Assembly: GCA_034505235.1 (NCBI GenBank)
Contig: JAPDQY010000003.1
Location: forward strand, 22,504 to 86,503
Reading direction: 5' to 3'
Source of the DNA: Coneutiohabitans thermophilus
GTDB taxonomy: Bacteria; Zhuqueibacterota; Zhuqueibacteria; Zhuqueibacterales; Zhuqueibacteraceae
Length of the DNA stretch: 64,000 bases
Shown here: positions 31,210-41,459 of the stretch, piece after piece
How the letters are laid out: every line of letters starts with the position of its first letter
How positions within the stretch are numbered: the first letter of the stretch is position 1
Made by a program: the position numbers and the translations under genes
Notes under the pieces: model-generated
Told to the model about the DNA's origin: nothing
The model's input: the letters and a program-made list of their open reading frames with translations, nothing else
Databases searched by the model: none

Positions 31210-34200
31210 TCACTGCCCGCCTTTGGCGAGCTTGCGAAAATACTCTTCCACCATCCGGCGGTATTGCGGCGGCACGCGCTCATCGCGAATGGTGAGCAGG
31301 CGCTCGCGCAGTTGCAGCGTCGCCAGCCGGCCCGCCAGTTCCGCTTCAAAGCGGCGCATCGGCTCCAGCAGCCGGCGTTCGACCTCCTCCAGGCGTTGCG
31401 GATCGCTGCTCTGAAACGAACGCAACACCCCGCGGTAATTCTGCAGCAGGCGACCGTAGTCGTCAACCAGGGCCGTATCCCCGCGCAAAAACTGCCCGAT
31501 CTCCTCCAGATGTCGCACGTCGCTCCACAGTTGCTGCTGCCATTGCGCCATGTCTTCGGGCGGCAGCCGCTCACCGGAAGCTGAGCGGCCGGGGTTCTGC
31601 CCCGGCGGCAGCGCGGCCTCCGCCGAGGCGCGGCTTTCCGTCAGGCGTTCCTCCAGGTTGCGGCGCACGCGTTGCGTTTCCTGCAATGCCAAATCGAGTT
31701 GTTCTTCGGGATTGCCGGCGAGCTGGCTCAGACTGCGCTGCAGGGCTTTCTCGGCGCGTTGCAACGCCTGCCGCGCTTCGTTTTGCTCCGCCAGCGCACG
31801 TTCGAGTTCGTTTTGTGCCAGCGCCCGGGCCGCCTGCGCCATGCGTTCGGACAGACGGCGCTGCTCCAGCTCATTCGTCACATTGCGGAGCTCGCGCGCC
31901 AGGCCCGCGGATTGTGGCTGGTCCGTTGCGCTTTCCTGCAGGTGACGCAGTCTCTCCAGCGCCTGTTCACTTTGCGCGCGCAAAGACTCCTGCGTGCCCT
32001 GCAATGAGGACGGTGCGGGGGATGATTGCGTCTGCAGGTCTTCGACGGCCGCGCTCAACCGGCCCTGTTGTTCGGCGAGCTGCTGAAATTCATCGCGCAA
32101 CGCTTTGAGCTGCTCGCGCAGCGAGCCGGTGTGCTGCTGCGCGAGCCGGTCCTGCAACTGGCGCAGGCTCTCCACGGCGCGGTCGCCCTCGGCCGCGGCA
32201 TGCGCGGGATCGTCACGGCGCAGATTGTCCAGCGAGCGCTGCAGTTCCCGGGTGGCCTGTTCCAGGCTTTCGCACAGCCGCGCCTCCTGGCGTTCTCCGG
32301 TTGCACTGCGGGAGTTGAACTGGCGCATTTGCCGGCTCAGGTTCTGCAGCTCGCGGTTGATTTGTTCCTGCTCACGACGCAGTCGTTCAAGCTGGCGCCG
32401 GCGCTCCTGGGGCGGCGGTGATTCGCGGCTGAGCTGGCGGTTGAGCTCGACCAGCCGCTCCTGTCGCTGTGCCAGTTCCCGCACCTTCTGTTGTGCCTCG
32501 GTCAGCCCGCTGCGCATTTCCTGCTGCCGCTGCTGTTGCTGCGTTTCGTACTGCGACTGCATCTTGTCGAGTTCGTCCTTGAAAAGCTGCGCCAGCTCCT
32601 CCCGGCTCTGCAGTTGGGTGAAGCTGGAGCCGCTGCCCGCGCCTTGCATGATCTCGCGGCGCCGCAGCTCCGCCTCTGCCTGCAACAGAAGGCGGTAGGC
32701 TTCCCGCTCCGGCACAAGGGCTTCCGCCAGGCTGCCGGCATGCAGCAGAGGCACCGCCTGCTGCATGGCTTCCGCAGCCCGGGAAAAATAGGCGGTCATT
32801 TTGCCGGTGCTGTTTTCACCGGTAAACTGGCCGCGCGTTGCGGCATTGGCCGTCATGCGTTCCAGCGAGTGCTGCAGCCCGGCCTGCGTTTCGGCGAGCG
32901 CGGTGCTGCCGCGGTTGAACTCCTCCGCTGAAATCAGCTCCCGCCGTTGCAGCAGTTTCCAGGTGGCGGTGATGATTTCCTTTTGCGAAATCGCCAGGCC
33001 GCCGTCGGGCTGGGCACTCCCGCCAGCCTGGCTCAGCGCACGATAGAATTCCTCTTCGAAGGGCCGAATCTCGAAGAAGTAGAGATCACTGGTGGCCACT
33101 TGCCTGGCATCGCGGGCTTGGTAGTAGTAGGAGATGAAATCGCCCGGCTGCACACCGAGCTCTTCCAAATAGAGCACGGTCGAAGCGGTGTACTCGACGG
33201 CGGTGGCTTCCGGCTTCTGCACACGCGTGGCCTGCGGCAGCAAATCCATGCGCACGCCGGGCTGATTGTTGTGCGTGTAGATCAAGGTCAGTTGCTGCAG
33301 GCCGAAATCTTCGCGCACCAGTGTTTCCAGCGTCACTTCTTCGAGCATGGTCGGCCGCAGATCGCGCCCGGGCCGCAGGAGCGTGATGAGCGGCGGCTCA
33401 TCGGGCAGGACGTGAATGAAGTATTCCACCGGCTTGTTGCTCAGGCCGTCATGATTGGTCAGGCGCAGCAGATAGGAACCCTCTTCTGTGACGGTGAAGC
33501 CGGCGGTTGCCAGCGTGTCACTGCGCCGCATCATTTCCGCGAAATGGCCGCCGCGCAACTTCCACTCCGCCTTTGCCAGCGCCTGTGTGGCGGTGACTTC
33601 AATCTGCACTTCCGTCCCAGCCGGGGCATAGATGTCGCCGCCGTTCTCCTCGGTTTTGGGCGGCCGGGCAATTTCGCGCGGATAGAAGTAGGTGACGCGC
33701 AACCCCTTCACCGCTGGTGCCGCCAGCGCAACAATGGTGAAGATCGGGGAGATCTCCTCACCTACGCGCACATAGTAGCGCAGCGTATCGACCACGTCGT
33801 AAAGATGATAGTTGAAGGTGCCCAGGCGGGTGGTGGCATTCATGGCAAAGGGTTGCCAGTGCTCACGGCCCTGTTCCAGATAGATCGTGGCACCGGTCGC
33901 CTCGACTTCCGGCGTGGTGACGATCACTTCCACGGTTTCACCCGCCGGCACCCGTGCATCGCCCGGTTCAACCTGCAGCCCCTCCACATTGCCGCCGCCG
34001 GTGCTGCGGTCAAAATAGTGCAGGCCCTGCGATTGGTAGAGATCGGCAAGGCGCAGGACCAACAAGGCCGCCAGCCCTGCGGTTGCCAGCGCCAGCGCAC
34101 GCCACCAGGCGGCGAAGCGAAGCTGCAATTGTGCGGGGAAATTCACCCGGGCCGCCTGCGCCGCCGCATCTTCCACCAGCCGGTCCCACAGCGGATTCTC

Positions 34201-34548
34201 CGCGCTGTCGGGGTGTCTGCCAAACTCCACCGCTGTCGCCAAACGATCTTCCCAATCCGGATTCATCTCCTCGAGACGCCGTGCCACTTGCATGATGGTG
34301 GGACGCCGGCGCAACGGCAGGATCAAATATTGCCACAACAAAATCAGCCAGGCCAGTGTGCCCGGCGCCATCACCAGCCACCACCAAATGGTGGCCTGGT
34401 GATAGAACGGCCGCAGCAGCAGGGCCAGCCCCGCCAACGCCAGCAATCCCAGCAATCCCAAACCGGCACCGCGCTGCCAGCGGCTGCGCCGCCAGGCTGC
34501 CAGACCGGCGGCCAGGCTGTCTTCGAGTTTGCGATATTGATCGTTCAT
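31210..34548 (-). CDS. DUF4175 family large coiled-coil membrane protein
   Basis: A 1112-residue protein (ATG at 34548; a start seven codons upstream is possible). Hydrophobic helices at about 30-50, 55-80 and 145-165 are followed by a periplasmic Ig-like beta region (about 190-480). A very long Gln/Glu/Arg-rich coiled coil (about 590-1030) comes next, then a short helical end. The layout matches DUF4175 proteins found in VWA/MoxR clusters. The coiled coil could span part of the periplasm or cytoplasm as a scaffold. Low-complexity composition makes antisense frames look open here. Confidence 0.78.
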   Translation of the reverse strand: MNDQYRKLEDSLAAGLAAWRRSRWQRGAGLGLLGLLALAGLALLLRPFYHQATIWWWLVMAPGTLAWLILLWQYLILPLRRRPTIMQVARRLEEMNPDWEDRLATAVEFGRHPDSAENPLWDRLVEDAAAQAARVNFPAQLQLRFAAWWRALALATAGLAALLVLRLADLYQSQGLHYFDRSTGGGNVEGLQVEPGDARVPAGETVEVIVTTPEVEATGATIYLEQGREHWQPFAMNATTRLGTFNYHLYDVVDTLRYYVRVGEEISPIFTIVALAAPAVKGLRVTYFYPREIARPPKTEENGGDIYAPAGTEVQIEVTATQALAKAEWKLRGGHFAEMMRRSDTLATAGFTVTEEGSYLLRLTNHDGLSNKPVEYFIHVLPDEPPLITLLRPGRDLRPTMLEEVTLETLVREDFGLQQLTLIYTHNNQPGVRMDLLPQATRVQKPEATAVEYTASTVLYLEELGVQPGDFISYYYQARDARQVATSDLYFFEIRPFEEEFYRALSQAGGSAQPDGGLAISQKEIITATWKLLQRRELISAEEFNRGSTALAETQAGLQHSLERMTANAATRGQFTGENSTGKMTAYFSRAAEAMQQAVPLLHAGSLAEALVPEREAYRLLLQAEAELRRREIMQGAGSGSSFTQLQSREELAQLFKDELDKMQSQYETQQQQRQQEMRSGLTEAQQKVRELAQRQERLVELNRQLSRESPPPQERRRQLERLRREQEQINRELQNLSRQMRQFNSRSATGERQEARLCESLEQATRELQRSLDNLRRDDPAHAAAEGDRAVESLRQLQDRLAQQHTGSLREQLKALRDEFQQLAEQQGRLSAAVEDLQTQSSPAPSSLQGTQESLRAQSEQALERLRHLQESATDQPQSAGLARELRNVTNELEQRRLSERMAQAARALAQNELERALAEQNEARQALQRAEKALQRSLSQLAGNPEEQLDLALQETQRVRRNLEERLTESRASAEAALPPGQNPGRSASGERLPPEDMAQWQQQLWSDVRHLEEIGQFLRGDTALVDDYGRLLQNYRGVLRSFQSSDPQRLEEVERRLLEPMRRFEAELAGRLATLQLRERLLTIRDERVPPQYRRMVEEYFRKLAKGGQ

Positions 34549-34609
34549 CTTCAGACCGGCAAATCCCAAGCTGGTTCAGTGTAATCGCCAAATGTCTGCG
34601 GCCTCATCG

Positions 34610-34633
34610 CGCCTGCCTCTCGGGAGGCAGGCG
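34610..34633 (-). other. Intercistronic 10-bp hairpin with TCGG-type loop
   Basis: CGCCTGCCTC (34610-34619) pairs perfectly with GAGGCAGGCG (34624-34633) around a 4-base loop. It lies in the 210-base gap between the BatA-like and DUF4175 genes, and has no U-run. It could stabilise or process the mRNA and set unequal expression. Confidence 0.55.
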
Positions 34634-34759
34634 GCGCTTTACTCGTGCACCGGCACTGTCCGTCTGCCCGCAAAAATTGCAACTGCGGCTGACCCGGGGT
34701 GCAATGCCCGCAGCGCGCCGAAACTCTGTGGATACTTGCCCCTTGCCCTCGCCCTCGTC

Positions 34760-36790
34760 TCAGCGCGGCGTGCGACTTGCCAGCCAGCCTTCGCACAGCA
34801 AAAGCGCAAGCACCGCCCACAAGGCCAGACGCCAGAGCCTTTGTTGCCGCTCGAGCTCGCGTGCTGAAGGTGCCGCCACACCGAAGACGCCGCTGAGCTG
34901 TGTCTCCTCCTGCGGTCGATTACAGCGCGCCAGCAGGTCTTCCGGCGGCAGCGCCAGCGGATCAGATTCGCGGCCATCGAGGTTGACGGCCCGCCAGATG
35001 CGCTTGCCCTGCTGTTCAAAAAGATAATGCCCCGGTGCGGTGGTTTCCGTGAACACCGCAGGCGTGGCAAAGCTTTGCTCCTGCCGGCTGCCGTCGGGCA
35101 AAGTCACCGTAATGGTGGAGCCGGCGTCAAATTCGCCCTCGATCAAAATCGGCTGGCCGACCAGCGTCACCGCGTTTTGCGCTGCGGCACGGCGCACGTA
35201 GGAGAGCCACTGGTGCAGCAACGGCACGAAGATGCCGCGCACCGGCAAGGTGCCGCCGCTCAAATCGAACGTCGAGGCCCACAGCAACACCCTGCCCCTG
35301 CCCACCGCCAGTTCGAGCAACGCCGGCAGGCCGTCTTCAAAACCAGCCAGCCGGCCGGCTTCTGCCCTGGGTTGAATGTGATAGCGCCTGCTCACCTGAA
35401 TCGAGCTGGGATCACCGTTGGCGGGATCGCGAAAGATGCTGAACACCGGATGCGCAAAATCGATGTCGGTCAGGGCCACGGACGCCCGGGCATCAGCCAC
35501 CGTGGCAAGAACGCGACCGGGCAGCACCGCTGCGAGCAACTGATTGAAAGTCTCGCCCGGCGGCCGGTTGCCCAGGGCGATAATCAAACCGCCGCCTTGT
35601 TCGACATAGGCGCGCAGCTTTTGCGCGGCGTCGGGGCTCATGCCCGTCACGCCGGCCAGCACCATGGCGGTAAAATCGCCGGTCAGCATCGCTGCGACAG
35701 TATTGGGGGAACTGGTTGTGACCTTCCAATCCGAGCCGGGCAGTTCCAGGGCGGAACGCAAATAGCGCTCCGCCCCGCCTTCTCCCACCACCAGGAGCAC
35801 ACGGTTGCGCGGCGCGGCGGGCGGCACAACATAAAAACGATTATCCGCGGCAAACTCGTCCAGCGCCGCGCTGATCTCGAATACTCTTGCCCCCTCCTGC
35901 GTTTCCCCGAGCGCGAGGCCGGCAGCCGCAAAGTGAATGGTCTGCTCGGCACCGGGCGCGAGTATGACGCGCTGCACCGCCAGCGGCCGGCGGCCGGCCC
36001 CCGCCGGCAGCAGCCGCACCTCGATCTCCTGCTCCTGCTCCGCGAAATTGCGCACGCGGCAGGCGTAGACAACCCGGCCATCGCTGTCGAAACGCTCACC
36101 CGCCAGCAGCGCGACGTTTGACCAGCGTGCCTCGAAAGCATGCGGGATCAGATGTGCCGCGCTGTGCAGGGTCAAATTACCGAGCGGCAGATTGCTGGCC
36201 TGCAAATCCGAAAACAAATGAAGCTGTCGCTGCCGGCCGGGTGCCTGTTGCAGCAAGTTGTCGGCGAATTGCACCGCTTCACGCAGGTTGCCCGCGGATT
36301 GCCGCTGCTGCACGCGCGCCAGCGCTGCGAGCGCCTCGGCGGGCGTGACATTCTCCGCCAGCACCTCAACCGCCGCACCGGCAGCAATGAGGCTGACCTG
36401 ATCCCGGGGCCGGGCCTGGCGCAGCACGTCGCCGGCGGCGGCCACGGCTTCCGCCAGATGATGGCCGGCTGCCATGCTCGCGGAAATGTCAATCACCAAC
36501 GCCAGACTGCGCGCTTCAGAGACGAGCATGCTTTGCCCCTGCGCGCCGGTGAGCAGAGGCCGGGCAAAGGCCAGCCCGAGCAGCGCCAATGCGAGTATGC
36601 GCAGGGCGAGCAGAAGCATCTGCTTCAGTTTTTGGCGCCGCAACAAATGCGCGGGCGTGCGTTCGAGAAAACGCATGGCGGCAAAATGAACCGTCTCGGC
36701 GCGATTGCGATGAATCAAGTGTATGATCACCGGAATCGCGGCGGCGGCCAGGCCAAGCCAGAGATAAGGAAGGGTGAGAAAGCTGAGCAT
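34760..36790 (-). CDS. BatA-like VWA membrane protein
   Basis: A 676-residue protein. The N-terminus is a BatA domain (LPYLWLGLAAAAIPVIIHL, then RFLERTPAHLLRRQKLKQMLLLALRILAL) with two hydrophobic segments. A VWA domain begins ALVIDISASMAAG (about 91). A region with an amidotransferase-like fold follows (YVEQGGGLIIALGNRP), and a last transmembrane helix near the C-terminus. BatA-type proteins accompany MoxR and DUF58 in envelope stress or assembly complexes. It lies between the DUF58 and DUF4175 genes on the same strand. Confidence 0.85.
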   Translation of the reverse strand: MLSFLTLPYLWLGLAAAAIPVIIHLIHRNRAETVHFAAMRFLERTPAHLLRRQKLKQMLLLALRILALALLGLAFARPLLTGAQGQSMLVSEARSLALVIDISASMAAGHHLAEAVAAAGDVLRQARPRDQVSLIAAGAAVEVLAENVTPAEALAALARVQQRQSAGNLREAVQFADNLLQQAPGRQRQLHLFSDLQASNLPLGNLTLHSAAHLIPHAFEARWSNVALLAGERFDSDGRVVYACRVRNFAEQEQEIEVRLLPAGAGRRPLAVQRVILAPGAEQTIHFAAAGLALGETQEGARVFEISAALDEFAADNRFYVVPPAAPRNRVLLVVGEGGAERYLRSALELPGSDWKVTTSSPNTVAAMLTGDFTAMVLAGVTGMSPDAAQKLRAYVEQGGGLIIALGNRPPGETFNQLLAAVLPGRVLATVADARASVALTDIDFAHPVFSIFRDPANGDPSSIQVSRRYHIQPRAEAGRLAGFEDGLPALLELAVGRGRVLLWASTFDLSGGTLPVRGIFVPLLHQWLSYVRRAAAQNAVTLVGQPILIEGEFDAGSTITVTLPDGSRQEQSFATPAVFTETTAPGHYLFEQQGKRIWRAVNLDGRESDPLALPPEDLLARCNRPQEETQLSGVFGVAAPSARELERQQRLWRLALWAVLALLLCEGWLASRTPR

Positions 36791-36939
36791 GATCTCCTGC
36801 AGTCCGTCGAACCAGGTCGCAAACTTGTGCCCCGGGATGGCATCGCAGCGGCAACGGCCTTTGCCCTGTCATCCCGCCGCGCCGCGTTTGGCCACAGCGG
36901 GCCGGGGCGTTTCGCCCGCGCCGGCTTGCTCCCTGCCGC

Positions 36940-36960
36940 CGGGGAGGCACTTCCTCCCCG
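36940..36960 (-). other. Intercistronic 8-bp hairpin
   Basis: CGGGGAGG (36940-36947) and CCTCCCCG (36953-36960) flank a 5-base loop within the 244-base gap between the DUF58 and BatA-like genes. No U-run. Confidence 0.45.
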
Positions 36961-37034
36961 CGACACGGCGGGGTTGGCGGAAGCCCGCTGCTCCCGGACT
37001 TTTGGTCCGCAACAGCGCGGCATGCATCGGCCGT

Positions 37035-37952
37035 TCACTTTTTTCCGCTGCGCGCCGCCAGATAGGCATGCAGCGCGAAATCCAGCGGCTGCGAGGTGTG
37101 CAGCAGGGTGTAATCAATGCGATTCAGGCCGCAAATGCGCTTCAGCTCGCTTTGATGTGCCTGCAGATTGCGCAGATACTGGTCGCGCAGCGTCTGCGGC
37201 ATGCCGAGCAGCGCCGGTTCGTTTTCCCAGCCGACGAAACGCGTCAGGCGGTTGAAGTCGAAATGCAATTCAAAATCGTCCATGACCTGCAGGGCGATGA
37301 CGTCATGGCCGCGAAAGCGCAAATGTTCGAAGGCGCTGGCCAGCGGTGGCAGGTCGCAAAAGAAATCACTCACCACAATCACCATGCCCTTGCGTTTCAT
37401 GCCCTCGGCCACCTGATGCAAGACGCGCAGGTTGCTGCCGCGGCCGCTGCCGGGCTGCAGGGTTTCCAGCTCGCACAACAAATTGAGCAGGTGGCCCGGC
37501 CGGAATTTCGCGGGAATCTGCAGGCGGACCTCGTCGTCAAAGGCCAGCAGGCCGAGCGCATCGCGCTGCTGAAAGATGAAGTACGCCAGCGCGGCGGTGA
37601 GATAACGCGCATAATCGAACTTGGACAGCCGCGCCGGCTGGCGCGGGCCGGCGGTGCCCGCCATGCTGCCGGAGAGATCCAGCAGGATGAGGCAGTGCAG
37701 ATTGGTCTCGTCTTCATAGCGCTTGACGTAAAAGCGGTCGCTGCGGGCGAAGACTTTCCAATCGATGTGACGCGGATCATCTCCGGGCGTGTATTGCCGG
37801 TATTCGGCGAATTCGATGCTGAAGCCGGTGTAGGGGCTGCGATGCAGGCCGCTGAGAAAACCCTCCACCACCGTGCGCGCGCGCAGCTCCATGCCTTTCA
37901 GGCGCGACAGAATTTCAGGATCGATGAAGCGCAGGTTCGGACGCGGGGTCAT
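37035..37952 (-). CDS. DUF58 domain protein
   Basis: A 305-residue protein (ATG at 37952, with AAAGG upstream). It has the DUF58 signature EYRQYTPGDDPRHIDWKVFA (about 46-65) followed by RFYVKRYEDE, then a VWA-like core beginning LILLDLSGSM. DUF58 proteins are almost always encoded next to MoxR ATPases and are thought to act with them as chaperones. Here MoxR is two genes upstream with only a small lipoprotein gene in between. Confidence 0.92.
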   Translation of the reverse strand: MTPRPNLRFIDPEILSRLKGMELRARTVVEGFLSGLHRSPYTGFSIEFAEYRQYTPGDDPRHIDWKVFARSDRFYVKRYEDETNLHCLILLDLSGSMAGTAGPRQPARLSKFDYARYLTAALAYFIFQQRDALGLLAFDDEVRLQIPAKFRPGHLLNLLCELETLQPGSGRGSNLRVLHQVAEGMKRKGMVIVVSDFFCDLPPLASAFEHLRFRGHDVIALQVMDDFELHFDFNRLTRFVGWENEPALLGMPQTLRDQYLRNLQAHQSELKRICGLNRIDYTLLHTSQPLDFALHAYLAARSGKK

Positions 37953-38172
37953 CAACCTTTCTCTCCTGCAACACGACAGCACACCCCTCCTCTCTGCCAA
38001 CCAAGCTCGCCAGATGCCGGCGCCGCGGCTTTTTTTTGGCGGTGAATATCGCGCAAACCTCCTGTCGGCCTGCCGGCTGCAAGCCTGCACTACGGTACTG
38101 GCGGGGTAAACGCAGCAAAGTTGTTCCCGCAGTGAATCATGGCCGCGCGCTGGCCGGCATCGTTGCGGCGGA

Positions 38173-38820
38173 TTAAATCCGGCCGGCGGCCCTGGCCGGC
38201 GCCAGGAACTGCCGGTACAATCGTTCAAAATGCCGCCGGCTCACCAGGCGATAGTGGGGATGATGGTGCTGCTCATACGCTTTGCTGTGATGGCCGATGA
38301 TTTCCCCGCGCGCCAGTTTCTGCTGCAAGGCGGCTTTTTCTTCCGCGAAAGCCGGCAGCGCCGGCGCCACCGTGGCGATCACCGCCAGAATTTTCTCCCA
38401 CTCTTTCTGCCACTCTGCCAGCGCCGGCGGTGCGGTGGCATTGGCGCTTTGCACGAACGCGGCCAGCAGCTCTTCCGCGGGCAAAATCCCATCCTTGACC
38501 AGTTTGAGATTGATGCGCAGGTATTCGCCGTGCACACCCACCGGCTGCCACAACACGCTGTCGAACGCAGCGCTGGCATGCAGTTCCATTTCCAAAAAAC
38601 GCCGGGCGGCAGCCGGATCGGGAATCAGGTGGCCGGGGCCGTAGGCGCCCTGAAAGAAAAATTTGTAGAGATCCGGCAGCGTGGCGGCGGGATGCAGCCG
38701 CAATTCTTCACGCACCGCCCGGGCAATCTGCGCCGTGTGGTTGGAAGCCGGTTGGCAGGCGGATACGATCAACCCAATTCCTGCCATGCTGCTGAGCAAC
38801 AACGCATTCGAGTGCAACAT
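38173..38820 (-). CDS. Small predicted lipoprotein, unknown function
   Basis: A 215-residue protein with an N-terminal hydrophobic stretch ending in a lipobox-like LIVSAC, so probably membrane-anchored through Cys22. The body includes LPDLYKFFFQGAYGPGHLI and HGEYLRINLKLVKDGILP and a C-terminal basic helix. I do not recognise the family. It is inserted between the MoxR and DUF58 genes, an unusual interruption of that pair, and shares their direction. Confidence 0.6.
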   Translation of the reverse strand: MLHSNALLLSSMAGIGLIVSACQPASNHTAQIARAVREELRLHPAATLPDLYKFFFQGAYGPGHLIPDPAAARRFLEMELHASAAFDSVLWQPVGVHGEYLRINLKLVKDGILPAEELLAAFVQSANATAPPALAEWQKEWEKILAVIATVAPALPAFAEEKAALQQKLARGEIIGHHSKAYEQHHHPHYRLVSRRHFERLYRQFLAPARAAGRI

Positions 38821-38862
38821 GAGTCTCGGCCATCACGTGCCGGGGCGCAACCCGGTCCGCCG

Positions 38863-39888
<1,026 letters not shown>

Positions 39889-39908
39889 GTCGTGTCTTTG
39901 TCTTTCGT

Positions 39909-40664
39909 TCAATGGGTCATGGCATAGATGACGTAGTTGATGCCCAGGCGGTGCCCCACCAGCGAATACTGTCTGGGATATTTGGGGTCGGCCGAATGTT
40001 CCCAACTGTCGCCGATGTCGACATTGAAATTCACCAGCACCATCAGACGATTGTTGTCGTCGAAAAAGCCCCAGCATTGCGGCTCGACGCCGTCATACTC
40101 GTAGGTGGTGCCGCGCATGATGGGGGCCAGCCCGGGCACGGGGGGCGGTGCCTGGGTGAAGTCGAAATAGCAGTGAAACACGGGATGATCGGGCTGCAGG
40201 CGCACCGGCTGCCGGTCCGGGAAGACGCGGCGAAACTCGCTGAGAAAATTTTCCCACTGCGCCGAGCCGTGGAAATCGTCGATCATGAGGAAGCCGCCGC
40301 GCAGGCACCATTCCCGCAGCGAATCGGCTTCGGCGGGGGTGAGCTGCATGAAGCCGACCTCCAGAATGTAGGCAAACGAGCAATCGAAGAGCTGCGGGTC
40401 GGTGAGCGAAATCGCGATGGCCTGATCATTCACCGGCAGCCGCGTCACTTCTTCAAAGACGCTAAGGAAGTTCTCCTCGGCGGTGGGATAATCCACTTCC
40501 CAACTGTCCCACATTTGAAAACGCAGGCGAAAACCGTAGGAGAATTTGCCCGAGCTGTATTTCAGGCGGACGAAGGTGAAGGCGTCAGGCTGCAGCGTTT
40601 GTGCCGCAGCGGGCCCGTCCGGCAGCAGGCCGAGGAGCAACAGGCTGAGGGAGAGTTTCTTCAT
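39909..40664 (-). CDS. DUF4159 protein, exported (copy A)
   Basis: A 251-residue protein with a signal peptide (MKKLSLSLLLLGLLPDGPAAA). The DUF4159 core shows VDYPTAEENFLSVFEEVTRL, EWCLRGGFLMIDDFHG (a glutamine-amidotransferase-like strand-turn), HPVFHCYFDF and a conserved end GINYVIYAMTH. DUF4159 proteins accompany MoxR/VWA clusters; biochemical function is unknown. It is a close relative of the next gene upstream. Confidence 0.85.
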   Translation of the reverse strand: MKKLSLSLLLLGLLPDGPAAAQTLQPDAFTFVRLKYSSGKFSYGFRLRFQMWDSWEVDYPTAEENFLSVFEEVTRLPVNDQAIAISLTDPQLFDCSFAYILEVGFMQLTPAEADSLREWCLRGGFLMIDDFHGSAQWENFLSEFRRVFPDRQPVRLQPDHPVFHCYFDFTQAPPPVPGLAPIMRGTTYEYDGVEPQCWGFFDDNNRLMVLVNFNVDIGDSWEHSADPKYPRQYSLVGHRLGINYVIYAMTH

Positions 40665-40670
40665 ACACAA

Positions 40671-41408
40671 TCAATGCGTCATGGCATAAATCAGATAGTT
40701 GATGCCGAGTTTGAAGGCTTCGGTGGAAAACTCGGGGTCATACTGCGGCCATTCCCAGCCGTCGCCGATGTCATTGTTGTAGTTGATCAGGGCCATCATG
40801 CGGCCCTGCTCGTCAAAAATCGCATAGAAGCGCGGTTGCAGACCGAAGTAGGGGGCATGCCGACCCACCTGCTGGAATTCGAAAAAGCAATGAAACACCG
40901 GATGTTCGAGCGCCAGCTCCTGCGGCGGCTCGGGCACGACGCGCTCCATCTGGTGCACGAAGTTGTACCACTCATGCTCGTTGCGAAAATCATCGACGAG
41001 CAGAAAGCCGCCGCGGCGCAGGTATTCGCGCAATTGTTGGACTTCCCCCTCCGCGGGGGTCCAATAGCCCGGCTCACACAGGTACAGCAGGGGCAAATCG
41101 AAAATCGCCTGGTCTTGCAGGCGCACGACGCGGTTTTCGAAGGTCAGCGGCAGGGTGGTGAGCGTCTGCAGTGCGAGGTAAAGATTTTGCTCGGCGGTGG
41201 GATAGTCGTGGGCCCACAGCGGGCCGCGGCTGCCAAAGCCCAGGCCGAAACCGCGGCGGCCCGACTCCCACTCCACCCGTGTGAACGTGAAGGCCATGGC
41301 ATCGGGTAGTGACGTGCCATTGCCGCCGGCCGCGGCATGCGGGATTTGCGTCCAGCCGGACAGCGGCGCGAGGCCGAGCAGGAAAACGGCGAGGCAAAAA
41401 TGCTGCAT
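40671..41408 (-). CDS. DUF4159 protein, exported (copy B)
   Basis: A 245-residue paralogue of the adjacent gene, with a signal peptide (to about residue 22) and the same landmarks: HDYPTAEQNLYLALQTLTTL, EYLRRGGFLLVDDF, HPVFHCFFEF and a GINYLIYAMTH end. Only a few bases separate the two copies, consistent with an old tandem duplication in one transcript. Shared lengths and motifs with clear divergence suggest both are maintained. Confidence 0.85.
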   Translation of the reverse strand: MQHFCLAVFLLGLAPLSGWTQIPHAAAGGNGTSLPDAMAFTFTRVEWESGRRGFGLGFGSRGPLWAHDYPTAEQNLYLALQTLTTLPLTFENRVVRLQDQAIFDLPLLYLCEPGYWTPAEGEVQQLREYLRRGGFLLVDDFRNEHEWYNFVHQMERVVPEPPQELALEHPVFHCFFEFQQVGRHAPYFGLQPRFYAIFDEQGRMMALINYNNDIGDGWEWPQYDPEFSTEAFKLGINYLIYAMTH

Positions 41409-41459
41409 AGAAGATTCACCACCGCTTGTTCATCACGGACAAATCAACGCCGGCCGGTT

